This document shows, piece after piece, positions 1-8,592 of a stretch of 64,000 bases of DNA (within the stretch, counting starts at the first letter, position 1; every line of letters starts with the position of its first letter). The DNA comes from an uncultured bacterium (GTDB lineage Bacteria; Verrucomicrobiota; Lentisphaeria; Victivallales; UBA1829): the NCBI GenBank assembly GCA_949292215.1, contig CASEYW010000068.1:1-64000 (forward strand), given 5' to 3'. The position numbers and the translations under genes are program-made. Under the pieces are notes generated by a model that worked only from the letters and a program-made list of their open reading frames with translations, was not told where the DNA came from and ran no database searches.

Positions 1-21
1 CTCAAATTTACCCCCAAAACG

Positions 22-47
22 AAAAAACCGACCAGAAGACTGGTCGG
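22..47 (-). terminator. Rho-independent terminator of tRNA-Val
   Basis: An 8-bp perfect stem (28-35 with 40-47, GNRA-like AAGA loop) is followed on the minus strand by six T (22-27). It lies 16 bases beyond the encoded CCA end of the tRNA gene, where a terminator is expected. Confidence 0.85.
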
Positions 48-63
48 CGGAGAATTTTGAAAA

Positions 64-140
64 TGGTGGGCGCTGGGAGACTCGAACTCTCGACCTCTAC
101 CGTGTGAAGGTAGCGTTCTAGCCAGCTGAACTAAGCGCCC
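64..140 (-). tRNA. tRNA-Val (anticodon CAC), CCA encoded
   Basis: On the minus strand the cloverleaf is complete: 7-bp acceptor stem GGGCGCU/AGCGCCC, D stem GUUC/GAAC, anticodon stem CUACC/GGUAG with loop UUCACAC (anticodon CAC, reads GUG valine), a 5-nt variable loop and a T arm with UUCGAGU. The T stem has one A.C mismatch. Discriminator A and CCA are genome-encoded (67-64). It has its own promoter (155-182) and terminator (22-47), so it is a monocistronic unit. No integrase or attachment-site duplication is visible next to it. Confidence 0.95.
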
Positions 141-154
141 AACTCAATCCCTTA

Positions 155-182
155 AATATAATCTGTCTTTGCAATTATGCAA
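155..182 (-). promoter_or_regulatory. sigma70 promoter for tRNA-Val
   Basis: Minus strand: TTGCAT (177-182), 16-nt spacer, TATATT (155-160), about 14 bases upstream of the mature tRNA 5' end (140). Spacing and position fit a short-leader tRNA promoter. Confidence 0.6.
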
Positions 183-509
183 ATCAAGAAGCAAAGTTTT
201 TTCTAATTTATTCAGTCTTATGAACGTTAAAACCAAATACTTTTCGTCCTTTCTTTTTCCAGACCGCTATCACAAAACTTTTCCAGCTCATAGAAAAGGG
301 AATGGAACCCATTTCCGTTTTTCTATCATATGAATCTATTTCTATCCCCGAGAGCTTGCTCTTTCTCCGATACAATTGATTTGATGACCGCGATATTCAT
401 AAACAATCTGTTTTTTGAAGAAAGTGTTCCATGTTTGAATTTTTTGCTTCCTGACAAAACACCAAAGCATTTTCAAAGGAGTTTTTCCTTTTTTTCCTTT
501 TTTTTGCTA
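183..509. other. Intergenic, AT-rich, no gene seen
   Basis: The stretch between the tRNA promoter and the regulator promoter is AT-rich with many T runs. The only open frame (70 codons from 330) has no ribosome binding site, runs through homopolymeric T tracts and resembles nothing known. I see no RNA gene or repeat. Confidence 0.6.
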
Positions 510-538
510 TTGACAAAATCTATAAAATATCGTATAAT
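510..538 (+). promoter_or_regulatory. Perfect-consensus sigma70 promoter
   Basis: TTGACA (510-515), a 17-nt spacer and TATAAT (533-538) match the housekeeping consensus at all 12 positions. Transcription would start near 545, about 40 bases before the regulator start at 586. So strong a promoter in front of a repressor-like gene suggests autoregulation or repression of the whole cassette from this site. Confidence 0.85.
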
Positions 539-585
539 ATAAACAAATAATACACTAACTCTATAAATATCTACTTTGAACGAAA

Positions 586-1626
586 ATGACGGATGCCGCA
601 GTAACAGAATATATGAAAATCCGGCGCTATGTAGTCAATCAGATCTACAAAGCTCATGGAAAATCCGTTCAGATTCCAACGATTCTGGAGCTGGCAAAAC
701 AATTCCGAGTAAGTCATGCCACCGTCAGCAAGGCTATGAAGGAGCTGACAAACGAAGGCTTGATCATCGGGAAACGCGGCATCGGTTCATTTACAAATCC
801 GCGCCTGAGTGTTCCTCAAGGGACCAGAAAACTTCCGGTAATCGGTATCCTGATGGGAGATGGTATGGGAGTTCATTTTGACAAGTATCTGGCTCCGATT
901 CTTGCCCAGATGCTTCAGCAGCTGGTCTGTCTTCCCGCTACGGTTCATCTTTTGACTCTCGGAAGTCTGGATCCGGACATTATCTACAGAGAAATCGTCA
1001 ATGAACAGCTGGATGGGCTCCTCTGGGAATCACCCCCGGAAAAAGCGGTCGGAGTGGCCCAGCGGCTGCAGAAAGAGGGAATGCCTCTTGTCATCCTCGA
1101 AAGGGATGTCGAAGGAATCCCTTCCGCAATGTTCGATTTCGAAGCATGGGGAGAAGAGTGTGGAAGACAGTTGCTCAAAGAAGGACGGAAACACATCGTA
1201 TTGCTGCCGGATACTTCTCCCTGGGACCGTTCCTTCAACGGAATTCGCAGAGTCTATCGGGAAGCTGGGATTTCGTTGAATGAAAATCTGTTCCTGAAAG
1301 ACAGATTCACCTGTCTGGACGAGTTGAGGAAAGTCATCGCTTACGGAGTTCCGGTTGATGCTGTCTGCAACACCTTGTTCGCGGAAAACGAAGTGAATGA
1401 TGTTCTGCTCGAAATGGATACTTCTCTGACAGAAAGGTGCTGTCTGGTCCAGAGTTCTCTGGCTCAGCCGCCGCATCCGGGATTCCATCAGATCATTTAT
1501 GAACTGCCTTTCGAAACGCTGATCGGGGAAGGCGTCCGTTTGATGAAATCGGCTTTAAACAAGAGTTCTTCTTCGGTGGAATGTCGAAGAATCAGACTCC
1601 CTATGATACTAAAACAGGATAAGTAA
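586..1626 (+). CDS. GntR/LacI-type chimeric transcriptional regulator (cassette 1)
   Basis: 346 aa. Residues ~8-70 form a GntR-like winged helix-turn-helix (Q-IPTILELAKQF-VSHATVSKAMKELTNEGLI, then a GKRGIGSF wing). Residues ~80-340 resemble the LacI/periplasmic-binding-protein sensor fold (VIGILMGDGMG start; segments on LDGLLWESPP and GRKHIVLLPD). By family it would bind an operator and release it on binding a sugar ligand. It is the first gene after the perfect promoter at 510-538, and its stop is 2 bases before the first pseudopilin, so it is cotranscribed with cassette 1. No clear Shine-Dalgarno precedes ATG 586; ATG 613 is an alternative that would remove nine residues before the HTH. Ligand unknown. 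Confidence 0.85.
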   Translation: MTDAAVTEYMKIRRYVVNQIYKAHGKSVQIPTILELAKQFRVSHATVSKAMKELTNEGLIIGKRGIGSFTNPRLSVPQGTRKLPVIGILMGDGMGVHFDKYLAPILAQMLQQLVCLPATVHLLTLGSLDPDIIYREIVNEQLDGLLWESPPEKAVGVAQRLQKEGMPLVILERDVEGIPSAMFDFEAWGEECGRQLLKEGRKHIVLLPDTSPWDRSFNGIRRVYREAGISLNENLFLKDRFTCLDELRKVIAYGVPVDAVCNTLFAENEVNDVLLEMDTSLTERCCLVQSSLAQPPHPGFHQIIYELPFETLIGEGVRLMKSALNKSSSSVECRRIRLPMILKQDK

Positions 1627-1628
1627 TT

Positions 1629-2408
1629 ATGAAAAAGAGAGATGGAAATTTTACATTGATAGAGCTCCTGGTCGTCGTTGCCATCATTGCGATCCTGGCG
1701 GGGCTTCTTTTGCCTGCTCTGAATAATGCCCGGGATATGGCCCGGCAAACCCAGTGTCTGGGACAGATGAAATCCATGACAACCGCGGCGCTCATTTACT
1801 GCGATAACTACGATGGATGGCTTATGCCGGTCAAAGAAGGACCGCTGAACAGCCGGGTGGATGCCATGTGGAGCGCGAACCGGGCGTTCCTGGATATCGC
1901 ACACATCAAGTATTCCGTTGATGAACCGACTTATTCCCATATCTGGAATGTAAAATACATTTGTCCCAATGCTCAGAAAATTGTTCTTCCGGAGAATGGG
2001 GTTGTCGGTCCGTTTTTTTACGGGCTGCAGAATCTGCCCGGAGAGGTGACGCAGAATGGCGATTTCTGGAGCAGTCAGAATTATATCAGGCCTTCCAGAG
2101 AGGTGAAGTCGCCTTCTGCCAAAGCCTTTATTGTGGAGTCTCTGCAGGCGCCGGACGGGGGAGGGGTTTATACTGCGGAATCAACCTCTCTGGAAATCTG
2201 GCTGCAATACGCGAGCACTCCGGTCCCCACCGCAACCGGATGCGCTATCGACGGGGTCTATGAAACTTACCTGGGATATCGTCATGGAGGGCTGCGGACG
2301 ATCAATTTCTCTTTCTATGACGGCCATGCCGCCAACCTGAAGGAGAGTGCGGCCCGGATTGTGAACAGTTCACAATACAACCCGAAAATGTACTGGTATG
2401 CGCAGTAA
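1629..2408 (+). CDS. DUF1559-like pseudopilin, paralog A
   Basis: 259 aa. The N-terminus is a short basic leader (MKKRDGN) then FTLIELLVV and a hydrophobic helix to about residue 30, the class III prepilin signature with Glu at +5. The rest is a predicted extracytoplasmic domain ending in the RHGG...FYDGHA motif typical of DUF1559/H-X9-DG pseudopilin-like proteins. The residue before the processing-site Phe is Asn, not the usual Gly. It starts 2 bases after the regulator stop with AGGA upstream. It is the most divergent of three tandem paralogs, which all end in YNPKMYWYAQ. No pilus assembly genes are nearby. Role unknown; a structural or display role for the cassette enzymes is inference. 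Confidence 0.85.
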   Translation: MKKRDGNFTLIELLVVVAIIAILAGLLLPALNNARDMARQTQCLGQMKSMTTAALIYCDNYDGWLMPVKEGPLNSRVDAMWSANRAFLDIAHIKYSVDEPTYSHIWNVKYICPNAQKIVLPENGVVGPFFYGLQNLPGEVTQNGDFWSSQNYIRPSREVKSPSAKAFIVESLQAPDGGGVYTAESTSLEIWLQYASTPVPTATGCAIDGVYETYLGYRHGGLRTINFSFYDGHAANLKESAARIVNSSQYNPKMYWYAQ

Positions 2409-2452
2409 GAGACGAGCTGTCAGTTTTTTTCATAAGATAAAAGGAGGTTTTT

Positions 2453-3226
2453 ATGAAGAAGAGGCTGAGAAATTTTACATTGATAGAGCTCCTGGTCGTC
2501 GTTGCCATCATTGCGATCCTGGCCGGAATTCTTCTTCCCGCATTGAACAGTGCCCGGGATAAGGCGATACAGACTCAATGTCTGAATCAGATAAAATCCA
2601 TGACCACCGCGGCGATCATGTACTGTGACAATTTCGACGGGTGGCTCATGCCTGTGAAAGAAGCTCCGCTGGCAAACCGTCCGGATCCCATGTGGAGTGC
2701 GAATCGGGCATTTCTGGATCTTGCGCACATCAAATACGCGGATTACGAGCCTCTCTATTCTCATTACTGGAAATCTAAATATATTTGTCCCCGGGCTCTG
2801 CCCAATACCTCGGTTGCCGGGGTTGTCGGTCCGTTTTTTTATGGATTGCAGAATTTTCCCGGGGAGTTGTCGCAGAAAGGGGATTACTGGAGCAGCAAGA
2901 ATTATATCAGGCCTTCCAGAGAGGTGAAGTCGCCTTCTGCCAAAGCCTTTATCGTGGAGGCGATGCAGGCGCCGGATGCTGTCGGGGTCTGCTCTGTCGC
3001 ATCGACCAATCTGGCAACCTGGCTGCAATATGCCAATACGCCGGTTCCCGTAGGCGGGTGTGTCATCGGCGGGGATTACAAAACCTACCTGGCGTATCGT
3101 CATGGAGGACTGCGGACGATTAATTTCTCGTTCTATGACGGTCATGCAACCAACCTGAAGGAAAGTGCGACCCGGATCGTGAACAGTTCACAATACAATC
3201 CGAAAATGTACTGGTATGCCCAGTAA
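2453..3226 (+). CDS. DUF1559-like pseudopilin, paralog B
   Basis: 257 aa, same architecture as its neighbours: leader [16 protein letters not shown] helix, then a domain with PMWSANRAFLDLAHIKY, VVGPFFYGLQNFPGE and the C-terminal RHGG...FYDGHA motif. A textbook Shine-Dalgarno AAGGAGG (2441-2447) lies 5 bases before the ATG. Much of the sequence is identical to paralog C, and the first ~50 bases of the helix-coding region are identical to paralog A at nucleotide level, indicating recent duplication or gene conversion. Position -1 to the predicted cleavage site is Asn. Confidence 0.85.
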   Translation: MKKRLRNFTLIELLVVVAIIAILAGILLPALNSARDKAIQTQCLNQIKSMTTAAIMYCDNFDGWLMPVKEAPLANRPDPMWSANRAFLDLAHIKYADYEPLYSHYWKSKYICPRALPNTSVAGVVGPFFYGLQNFPGELSQKGDYWSSKNYIRPSREVKSPSAKAFIVEAMQAPDAVGVCSVASTNLATWLQYANTPVPVGGCVIGGDYKTYLAYRHGGLRTINFSFYDGHATNLKESATRIVNSSQYNPKMYWYAQ

Positions 3227-3270
3227 AAGAAATGCCGCGAGGTCATTTATAAAATAAAAGGAGGATTCTT

Positions 3271-4044
3271 ATGAAAAAGAGGCTGAGAAATTTTACATTG
3301 ATAGAACTCCTGGTCGTTATTGCAATTATTGCAATCCTTGCCGGTATTCTTCTGCCCGCGTTAAATAATGCAAGGGAAAAGGCTATACAGACACAGTGCC
3401 TGAATCAGATAAAGTCCATGACAACCGCGGCAATCATGTATTGTGACAGTTTTGATGGATGGCTCATGCCTGTGAAAGAAGCTCCGCTGGCAAACCGTCC
3501 GGATCCCATGTGGAGTGCGAATCGGACATTTCTGGATCTTGCTCACATCAAATACGCTGATTACGAGCCTCTCTATTCTCATTACTGGAAATCTAAATAT
3601 ATTTGTCCCCGGGCTCTGCCCAATACTCCAGAAGCCGGGGTTGTCGGTCCGTTTTTCTATGGATTGCAGAATTTTCCCGGAGATCTGTCGCAGAAAGGGG
3701 ATTACTGGAGCAGCAAGAATTATATCAAGCCTTCCAGAGAGGTAAAATCGCCTTCTGCCAAAGCCTTCATTGTGGAGTCGATGCAGGCTCCGGATGCTGT
3801 CGGTGTTTACTCTGCAGCATCGACCAATCTGGCAACCTGGCTGCAATATGCCAATACGCCGGTTCCCGTAGGCGGGTGTGTGATCGACGGGGATTATAAA
3901 ACCTACCTGGCGTATCGTCATGGTGGGTTTCGGACGATCAATTTCTCTTTCTATGACGGTCATGCAGCCAACCTGAAAGAAAGTGCAACCCGGATTGTGA
4001 ACAGTTCTCAGTACAACCCGAAAATGTACTGGTATGCGCAATAA
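3271..4044 (+). CDS. DUF1559-like pseudopilin, paralog C
   Basis: 257 aa, colinear with paralog B with only scattered substitutions (for example SFDGWL for NFDGWL, PNTPEAG for PNTSVAG). It has a strong AAGGAGG (3258-3264) 6 bases before the ATG. N-terminal prepilin-type helix with Asn at -1 and Glu at +5; C-terminal FYDGHA and MYWYAQ end. It lies 21 bases upstream of the GH2-like gene, so it is the last pseudopilin of the cassette. Keeping three near-copies suggests dosage or subunit diversification. Confidence 0.85.
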   Translation: MKKRLRNFTLIELLVVIAIIAILAGILLPALNNAREKAIQTQCLNQIKSMTTAAIMYCDSFDGWLMPVKEAPLANRPDPMWSANRTFLDLAHIKYADYEPLYSHYWKSKYICPRALPNTPEAGVVGPFFYGLQNFPGDLSQKGDYWSSKNYIKPSREVKSPSAKAFIVESMQAPDAVGVYSAASTNLATWLQYANTPVPVGGCVIDGDYKTYLAYRHGGFRTINFSFYDGHAANLKESATRIVNSSQYNPKMYWYAQ

Positions 4045-4065
4045 TTCAATCACAGAAGATGGTGC

Positions 4066-7000
4066 GTGGATATGGTTTTGAAAGGAATTTTTTATACGGC
4101 TTGTATTCTTTGCAGTGCAAGTCTGTGTGCAGTGGATTCCTCTGAGCTGCAAAAGTATCAGCCGGATCTTGCGAACTCTGATATCTACCTGCCTCATCTG
4201 AAACGAATTCCGCTTTCCGGTTGGTGGAAATTGAAAAAGGTCTCCTCCGACCGCAAAAACAATCCGGCAGACGAAGGATCAAAACAGAACTATCATCTTC
4301 CTGAATTCAATGATGCTGACTGGGGACGGGACTTGGTTCCGAACAATCTTCACTCTCCCTTTTTGAATCCGTCTCCCTCAAGAGAGGAGAAGATCTGGGG
4401 CGGCGTCGTCTGGTTCCGCAAGGATTTTCAGGTTCCTGTACTGAAAAAAGGGGAACGGGCAATTCTTCGCCTCAATGAGGTGCTTGGAGTTTTCAAAGTC
4501 TGGGTAAACGGACGGCTGGTCGGAGAACATGATTTCATTATGCCGAAGGATTTCGGTGAATATTGCGGTCCTGGAGATCCGTACGATTATGATGTAACCG
4601 AATTCCTCCGCTCAGGGGGAAAAAATACGATAGCGATTCGACTGTTTCATTCCGGAGAACCCGTCCTGTGGGGCATCTGGTCTCCCGAGTGTGGAATTTT
4701 CGGAACGGTGCATCTGGATATCAGGCCTGCCGCATGGAGCGATCGGATTCTTGTTACTCCGGAACAGAATCTCCGGGATGTTTCTTTCGAATGTTTTCTT
4801 TCCGGTTCGGAGAACGCGGCGGATACCGATTCCTGGAAAGCGGAACTCTTCGAATGGAAAAGCGGTAGAAGCGTAGCATCGGCAGTGATGGGCCGCATGG
4901 ATCGGAAAGAGGGAAAGCGTTTTGTCGCGGGGAAGGCTTCCATCCCGAATGCGAAACTCTGGTCGCCGGAGTCTCCGTTCCTTTACGGAGTTAAATTCCG
5001 GAATCAAAGAGGCGAGGTAACCGGGGTTCAGCGTTTCGGAATGCGTACCTTCGGCATCAAAGACGGGAACTTTGTGTTAAATGGAAAACCCATTATGCTG
5101 CGAGGTCTTTGCTGGCAGGGACAATATCCGCTTCAGCGGCATGGATATTTGTTTGCACTGACAACCAATGCCGGCAATGCCATCCGGAGATATTGGCAGG
5201 AATATAAGAATCTGAACATCAATTACATTCGCTTCCATAGCAGGGAACTGCCGCCGAATGGATATGATCTTATGGATGAACTTGGATTCCTGATTACAGA
5301 TGAACTTGCCTATCCGACTGTTCGCCTGAAAAACGCGATCCGTGCGGATGAAATTGATGTGAAGGGGTTTGATGGCGCTTCTGACAAAACAGGCAAACTC
5401 CTTCCTGACTTTATTGAAAAAACAACGCGTCGGATTTACAGAAATTATTCGCACCCATCTGTTTGCACCTACAGTTTCGGAAATGAACTTCGCGATTATT
5501 CCGCCCGTTCCACCCGAATGCTGAATCATCTGTATGATCTTTATCGCCGGGTGGATCGTCAGAAGCGTCCGATAACGTCTTCTTCCGGGCGTTTCTGGAA
5601 GGATGGAAGCAATTTCCAGGAACTCTGCAAAACGGAAAAAATGGATTATATTGACACCCATGATTATACGGGGAGCATCAATAATATGCCGGTTGCGTAC
5701 TGCGAGTCGGTTGCGGAACACTTCACCTCGCTGGTCAAGAAATATTTTCCCGGAGGAAACTCTCCGGTTGTGAACGGGGAGACTGTTGCATTCGGGGAGT
5801 TTTATTATCCGGATGTCCTGGATGGTGTCTGGGCGGAGGAAAAACTTGCCGTTCCGGATTGGAAAAAAGCGCTGTATGTTCTGAACGACTGGCATTCGAA
5901 GGATCGCGGCAGGGCGTTCCTTGCCCTCTACTGGGTACGAAACTGGGGAATGAAGAACTACAAGTATCATCGCGGACTGGGACGCGGCGTCTATACGGAG
6001 CTGATTCTGGAGAGTCAGCGGAAACTCTGGCCGGCTCTGGATGGTTTTAATGTTCTGGGAGGTCCCTACTTCAAGGGACCGGCATCTGCCTATCCGTTTG
6101 ACCGTTTGAAATTCGAGCCAAATGAAGCGTATCCCTATCTTCAGAGAGTTTGTGCGCCGCAGATCGTGATTCTGGATTATGTCGCCCCCAACCGCTTTGC
6201 CGGCGAATCGGTTTCAACCAAAGCGTACCTGATCAACAATTCCGAACGAGATGTGAAAAATGTCGTATTCGAACTCGGTTTCGAGAGGAACGGAGTTTCT
6301 TTCGGAAACGCTTTGACTGAAAAACTCGGACCAATCAAATCCAACGAAAAACGCATCATTCCGATCACCTTTGTCCTTCCGAAAGAGAACGGGGAATTCC
6401 GACTGGTCTATCGATTCCTGGCGGATGGAAAAGAACTCAACCGCCGTGATATCGGACTGAATCTCCGGAATCGTGCGGAAATTTTCTCTCCTTTGAAAAC
6501 AGACCGGAAGATTGCTCTTTACGATGCTTCCGCTGTATTCGGAGGGCTCAAACCGTACAATTCGACAAAGGTGTTGAAAGCGTTCGGCCTTCCGTTTACG
6601 CCTGTTACGAACTTTTCGGATCTGCAGAAGTATGATGTCCTGATCATCGGGAACGGATCAATCGATGGAAAAGTGAGCGACGGCGCGGATGAAATCCGGG
6701 ATTTCGTTTCCTCCGGCGGACGTCTGCTTGTGTTTGACCAGACGGTCTCCGGACGGATTCCCTTCCTTCCGGAACTGGAATATTCTCTTGCGGGTCCCGG
6801 TCAGTTTTCCGAGATTCTCCAGTTCAATCACCCGGTCCTGAAAGGAATGACTCAGAAGGAATTCTTCTGCTGGAACCAGAAAGACTGGTCGGTTTACCGG
6901 ACCTACATTCGTCCTGTTTCAGAAGCCGCGCTGACGGTCGGCGGCGACACGACGCAGTGGGGGGCTGACAATTTCGGTATGGTCACTGCCCACCTGAAAC

Positions 7001-7767
7001 TCGGGAAAGGCGATGTGTTTCTGACGCAGGCGGAGGTCACTTCCACGTTCCGTGTGGATTCCGGTGCCGCGCTTCTGACCCGCCGTCTGCTGTCCGCCGT
7101 TGTGAACGATGCAACCCGGAAAGCTGCTGCACCGTTCCGCGGATATGAGATCCTGCTCAAAGGTTTGAAGGCATCCGCTGCGGAATTCATCTCCCTGAAG
7201 GATGCTGCCAATATGGCGTTTGCCGACGAGGTTGCAAAAGATGGAAAAGGGGGATGGACCGATCAGGGGCCCCTCAACGACTTGTCACCCATGCCTGTCG
7301 GCAGACAGAATTTCGGCGGAGTGCCCTTCCAGATTATCAATCCGAAAGAAAACGGCGGACGCTCCTGTGTTGTTGTTTCGGGAAATAAACTCCTTCCATT
7401 CCGTCCGGAAAGTCGGGAAATCAAGGTCGGAATTCCGGTAAAACGGCTTTTATTTCTACATTCTGGTGCATGGATCGCTTCCGGCGCTGGACAAGTCGGG
7501 GAATATGAAGTACAGTATGCTTCGGGAAGAATGGCCATGATTCCGATTATCGAAGGCAACAACATTACCGACTGGTGGGGGCCCGCGAAAAAATTGAGTC
7601 ATGCCATTTGCGGTTGGAGCGGTATGAATAAAAGCGGCGTGGTGGGTGTATTCCTCTGTTCCTGGAGCAATCCCCATCCCGACGATCCCATAAAAACAAT
7701 TGTATTGAAAACAAAAGGAGATGCCGTGGTGGGCCTGATCGGCTTGACGGCGGAAAAACGGAGGTAA
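4066..7767 (+). CDS. Secreted GH2-like glycoside hydrolase with C-terminal GATase-like domain
   Basis: 1233 aa from GTG 4066; ATG 4072, two codons in, may be the true start. A signal peptide (VLKGIFYTACILCSASLCA) predicts export. Domain order by motif: N-terminal jelly-roll sugar-binding domain (~50-230, ending VHLDIRPAAW), an Ig-like domain (~230-335), then a TIM barrel opened by NGKPIMLRGLCWQGQ. The likely acid/base is Glu474 in SFGNEL; the nucleophile is probably Glu572 (VNGETVAFGEF; Glu578 is an alternative). From ~790, YDVLIIGNGSIDG...FVSSGGRLLVFD resembles the flavodoxin/GATase-like module found after GH2/GH42 barrels; the last ~200 residues are unassigned. It is the main enzyme of cassette 1 and probably acts on a beta-linked sugar outside the cytoplasm. 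Substrate unknown. Confidence 0.8.
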   Translation: MDMVLKGIFYTACILCSASLCAVDSSELQKYQPDLANSDIYLPHLKRIPLSGWWKLKKVSSDRKNNPADEGSKQNYHLPEFNDADWGRDLVPNNLHSPFLNPSPSREEKIWGGVVWFRKDFQVPVLKKGERAILRLNEVLGVFKVWVNGRLVGEHDFIMPKDFGEYCGPGDPYDYDVTEFLRSGGKNTIAIRLFHSGEPVLWGIWSPECGIFGTVHLDIRPAAWSDRILVTPEQNLRDVSFECFLSGSENAADTDSWKAELFEWKSGRSVASAVMGRMDRKEGKRFVAGKASIPNAKLWSPESPFLYGVKFRNQRGEVTGVQRFGMRTFGIKDGNFVLNGKPIMLRGLCWQGQYPLQRHGYLFALTTNAGNAIRRYWQEYKNLNINYIRFHSRELPPNGYDLMDELGFLITDELAYPTVRLKNAIRADEIDVKGFDGASDKTGKLLPDFIEKTTRRIYRNYSHPSVCTYSFGNELRDYSARSTRMLNHLYDLYRRVDRQKRPITSSSGRFWKDGSNFQELCKTEKMDYIDTHDYTGSINNMPVAYCESVAEHFTSLVKKYFPGGNSPVVNGETVAFGEFYYPDVLDGVWAEEKLAVPDWKKALYVLNDWHSKDRGRAFLALYWVRNWGMKNYKYHRGLGRGVYTELILESQRKLWPALDGFNVLGGPYFKGPASAYPFDRLKFEPNEAYPYLQRVCAPQIVILDYVAPNRFAGESVSTKAYLINNSERDVKNVVFELGFERNGVSFGNALTEKLGPIKSNEKRIIPITFVLPKENGEFRLVYRFLADGKELNRRDIGLNLRNRAEIFSPLKTDRKIALYDASAVFGGLKPYNSTKVLKAFGLPFTPVTNFSDLQKYDVLIIGNGSIDGKVSDGADEIRDFVSSGGRLLVFDQTVSGRIPFLPELEYSLAGPGQFSEILQFNHPVLKGMTQKEFFCWNQKDWSVYRTYIRPVSEAALTVGGDTTQWGADNFGMVTAHLKLGKGDVFLTQAEVTSTFRVDSGAALLTRRLLSAVVNDATRKAAAPFRGYEILLKGLKASAAEFISLKDAANMAFADEVAKDGKGGWTDQGPLNDLSPMPVGRQNFGGVPFQIINPKENGGRSCVVVSGNKLLPFRPESREIKVGIPVKRLLFLHSGAWIASGAGQVGEYEVQYASGRMAMIPIIEGNNITDWWGPAKKLSHAICGWSGMNKSGVVGVFLCSWSNPHPDDPIKTIVLKTKGDAVVGLIGLTAEKRR

Positions 7768-7771
7768 GAAG

Positions 7772-8527
7772 ATGAATTCTTGGAAAACGATTTTTTGTGC
7801 GGCGGTTCTCATCGCCGGAACCTCTCTCTTTGCGGAAAACTACACCAGCGACGGCTTCTGTGCGGAAATTTCCAAAAATGGAATGCTCATGAATCTGAAG
7901 TATAAAGGGCAGTTGCTCTGCACCCAGGTCCAGATCAATGGCAATTATCATTTGCCGAAGGATGCGAAGAAGTATGACGCCCGCTTTTTCCAGGGGTGGG
8001 ATTACACCGGACAGGCCGTCTGCAAACGCGAAGGAACCACGATGACTGTGACTACCGAGTCAAAACTCGGAAATACTGTTCTGAAGAACGCGGTCGATTA
8101 CAAAATGGAAATGACGCTGACTCCGAACAAGATCACGGTCAAAAACTTCATCAAGCAGAATGTTCCCCTCCTGACGGATTACTCTCTTTTTCAATCGGTT
8201 CTCTCCATGCCGCCGGCCTTGTTCGGCCGTGGAGCGAAGTGCGTGACAAAGATGGGACAGGAACGCTTCGAAGTCCTTCCCGAGTCGTACAACAAAGCCT
8301 TCCAGCTCAATGGAAAATCCATTGCGATTTCCACAGGGAAGGGTGTTTTCACTCTTGCCGGAGCCAAGGAGGAGACCATCAGTTTCATGGATTCCCGCGC
8401 ATGGGGCGGCAAGGATTTCTCCTTCTATATTGCCCCTCCGGCAAAGTGGACCCCGAACGATGTGGAACATCCCGCCGGGACCACCTGGCAATGGGAATTC
8501 ACGCTTTCCTTTGAGCCGGAAGCCTGA
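7772..8527 (+). CDS. Small secreted protein of unknown function
   Basis: 251 aa. A clear signal peptide (MNSWKTIFCAAVLIAGTSLFA, cleavage before EN) precedes a soluble domain rich in alternating beta-strand patterns, with no catalytic motif I recognise. The pattern (EISKNGMLMNLKYKGQLL, then WQWEFTLSFEP at the end) loosely recalls the supersandwich fold of mutarotase-like or lyase domains, but that is a guess. It starts 4 bases after the GH2-like gene, and its GGAGG overlaps that gene's stop, so it is translationally coupled and likely works with the enzyme. A terminator follows at 8558. Confidence 0.75.
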   Translation: MNSWKTIFCAAVLIAGTSLFAENYTSDGFCAEISKNGMLMNLKYKGQLLCTQVQINGNYHLPKDAKKYDARFFQGWDYTGQAVCKREGTTMTVTTESKLGNTVLKNAVDYKMEMTLTPNKITVKNFIKQNVPLLTDYSLFQSVLSMPPALFGRGAKCVTKMGQERFEVLPESYNKAFQLNGKSIAISTGKGVFTLAGAKEETISFMDSRAWGGKDFSFYIAPPAKWTPNDVEHPAGTTWQWEFTLSFEPEA

Positions 8528-8557
8528 TTCCAGAGCGTTCCCAGGTAGATTTTTCAG

Positions 8558-8592
8558 AACCCTGCCGTCATTCAGCGGCAGGGTTTTCTTGT
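8558..8592 (+). terminator. Terminator of cassette 1
   Basis: 10-bp perfect stem (8558-8567 AACCCTGCCG with 8576-8585), 8-nt loop, followed by TTCTTGTTT. It lies 30 bases after the last cassette 1 gene. Confidence 0.8.

Larger units (their letters stand above)
1629..4044 (+). repeat. Tandem triplication of a pseudopilin gene
   Basis: Three direct, similar-length copies (780, 774, 774 bases) with short spacers. Blocks such as the helix-coding start and the segment coding for NYI(R/K)PSREVKSPSAKAF are nearly identical in DNA in all three. Copies B and C are closest. Confidence 0.85.

Noticed and set aside
330..542. 70-codon frame upstream of the first promoter
   Set aside because: Runs through T-rich DNA and over the promoter; no ribosome binding site.
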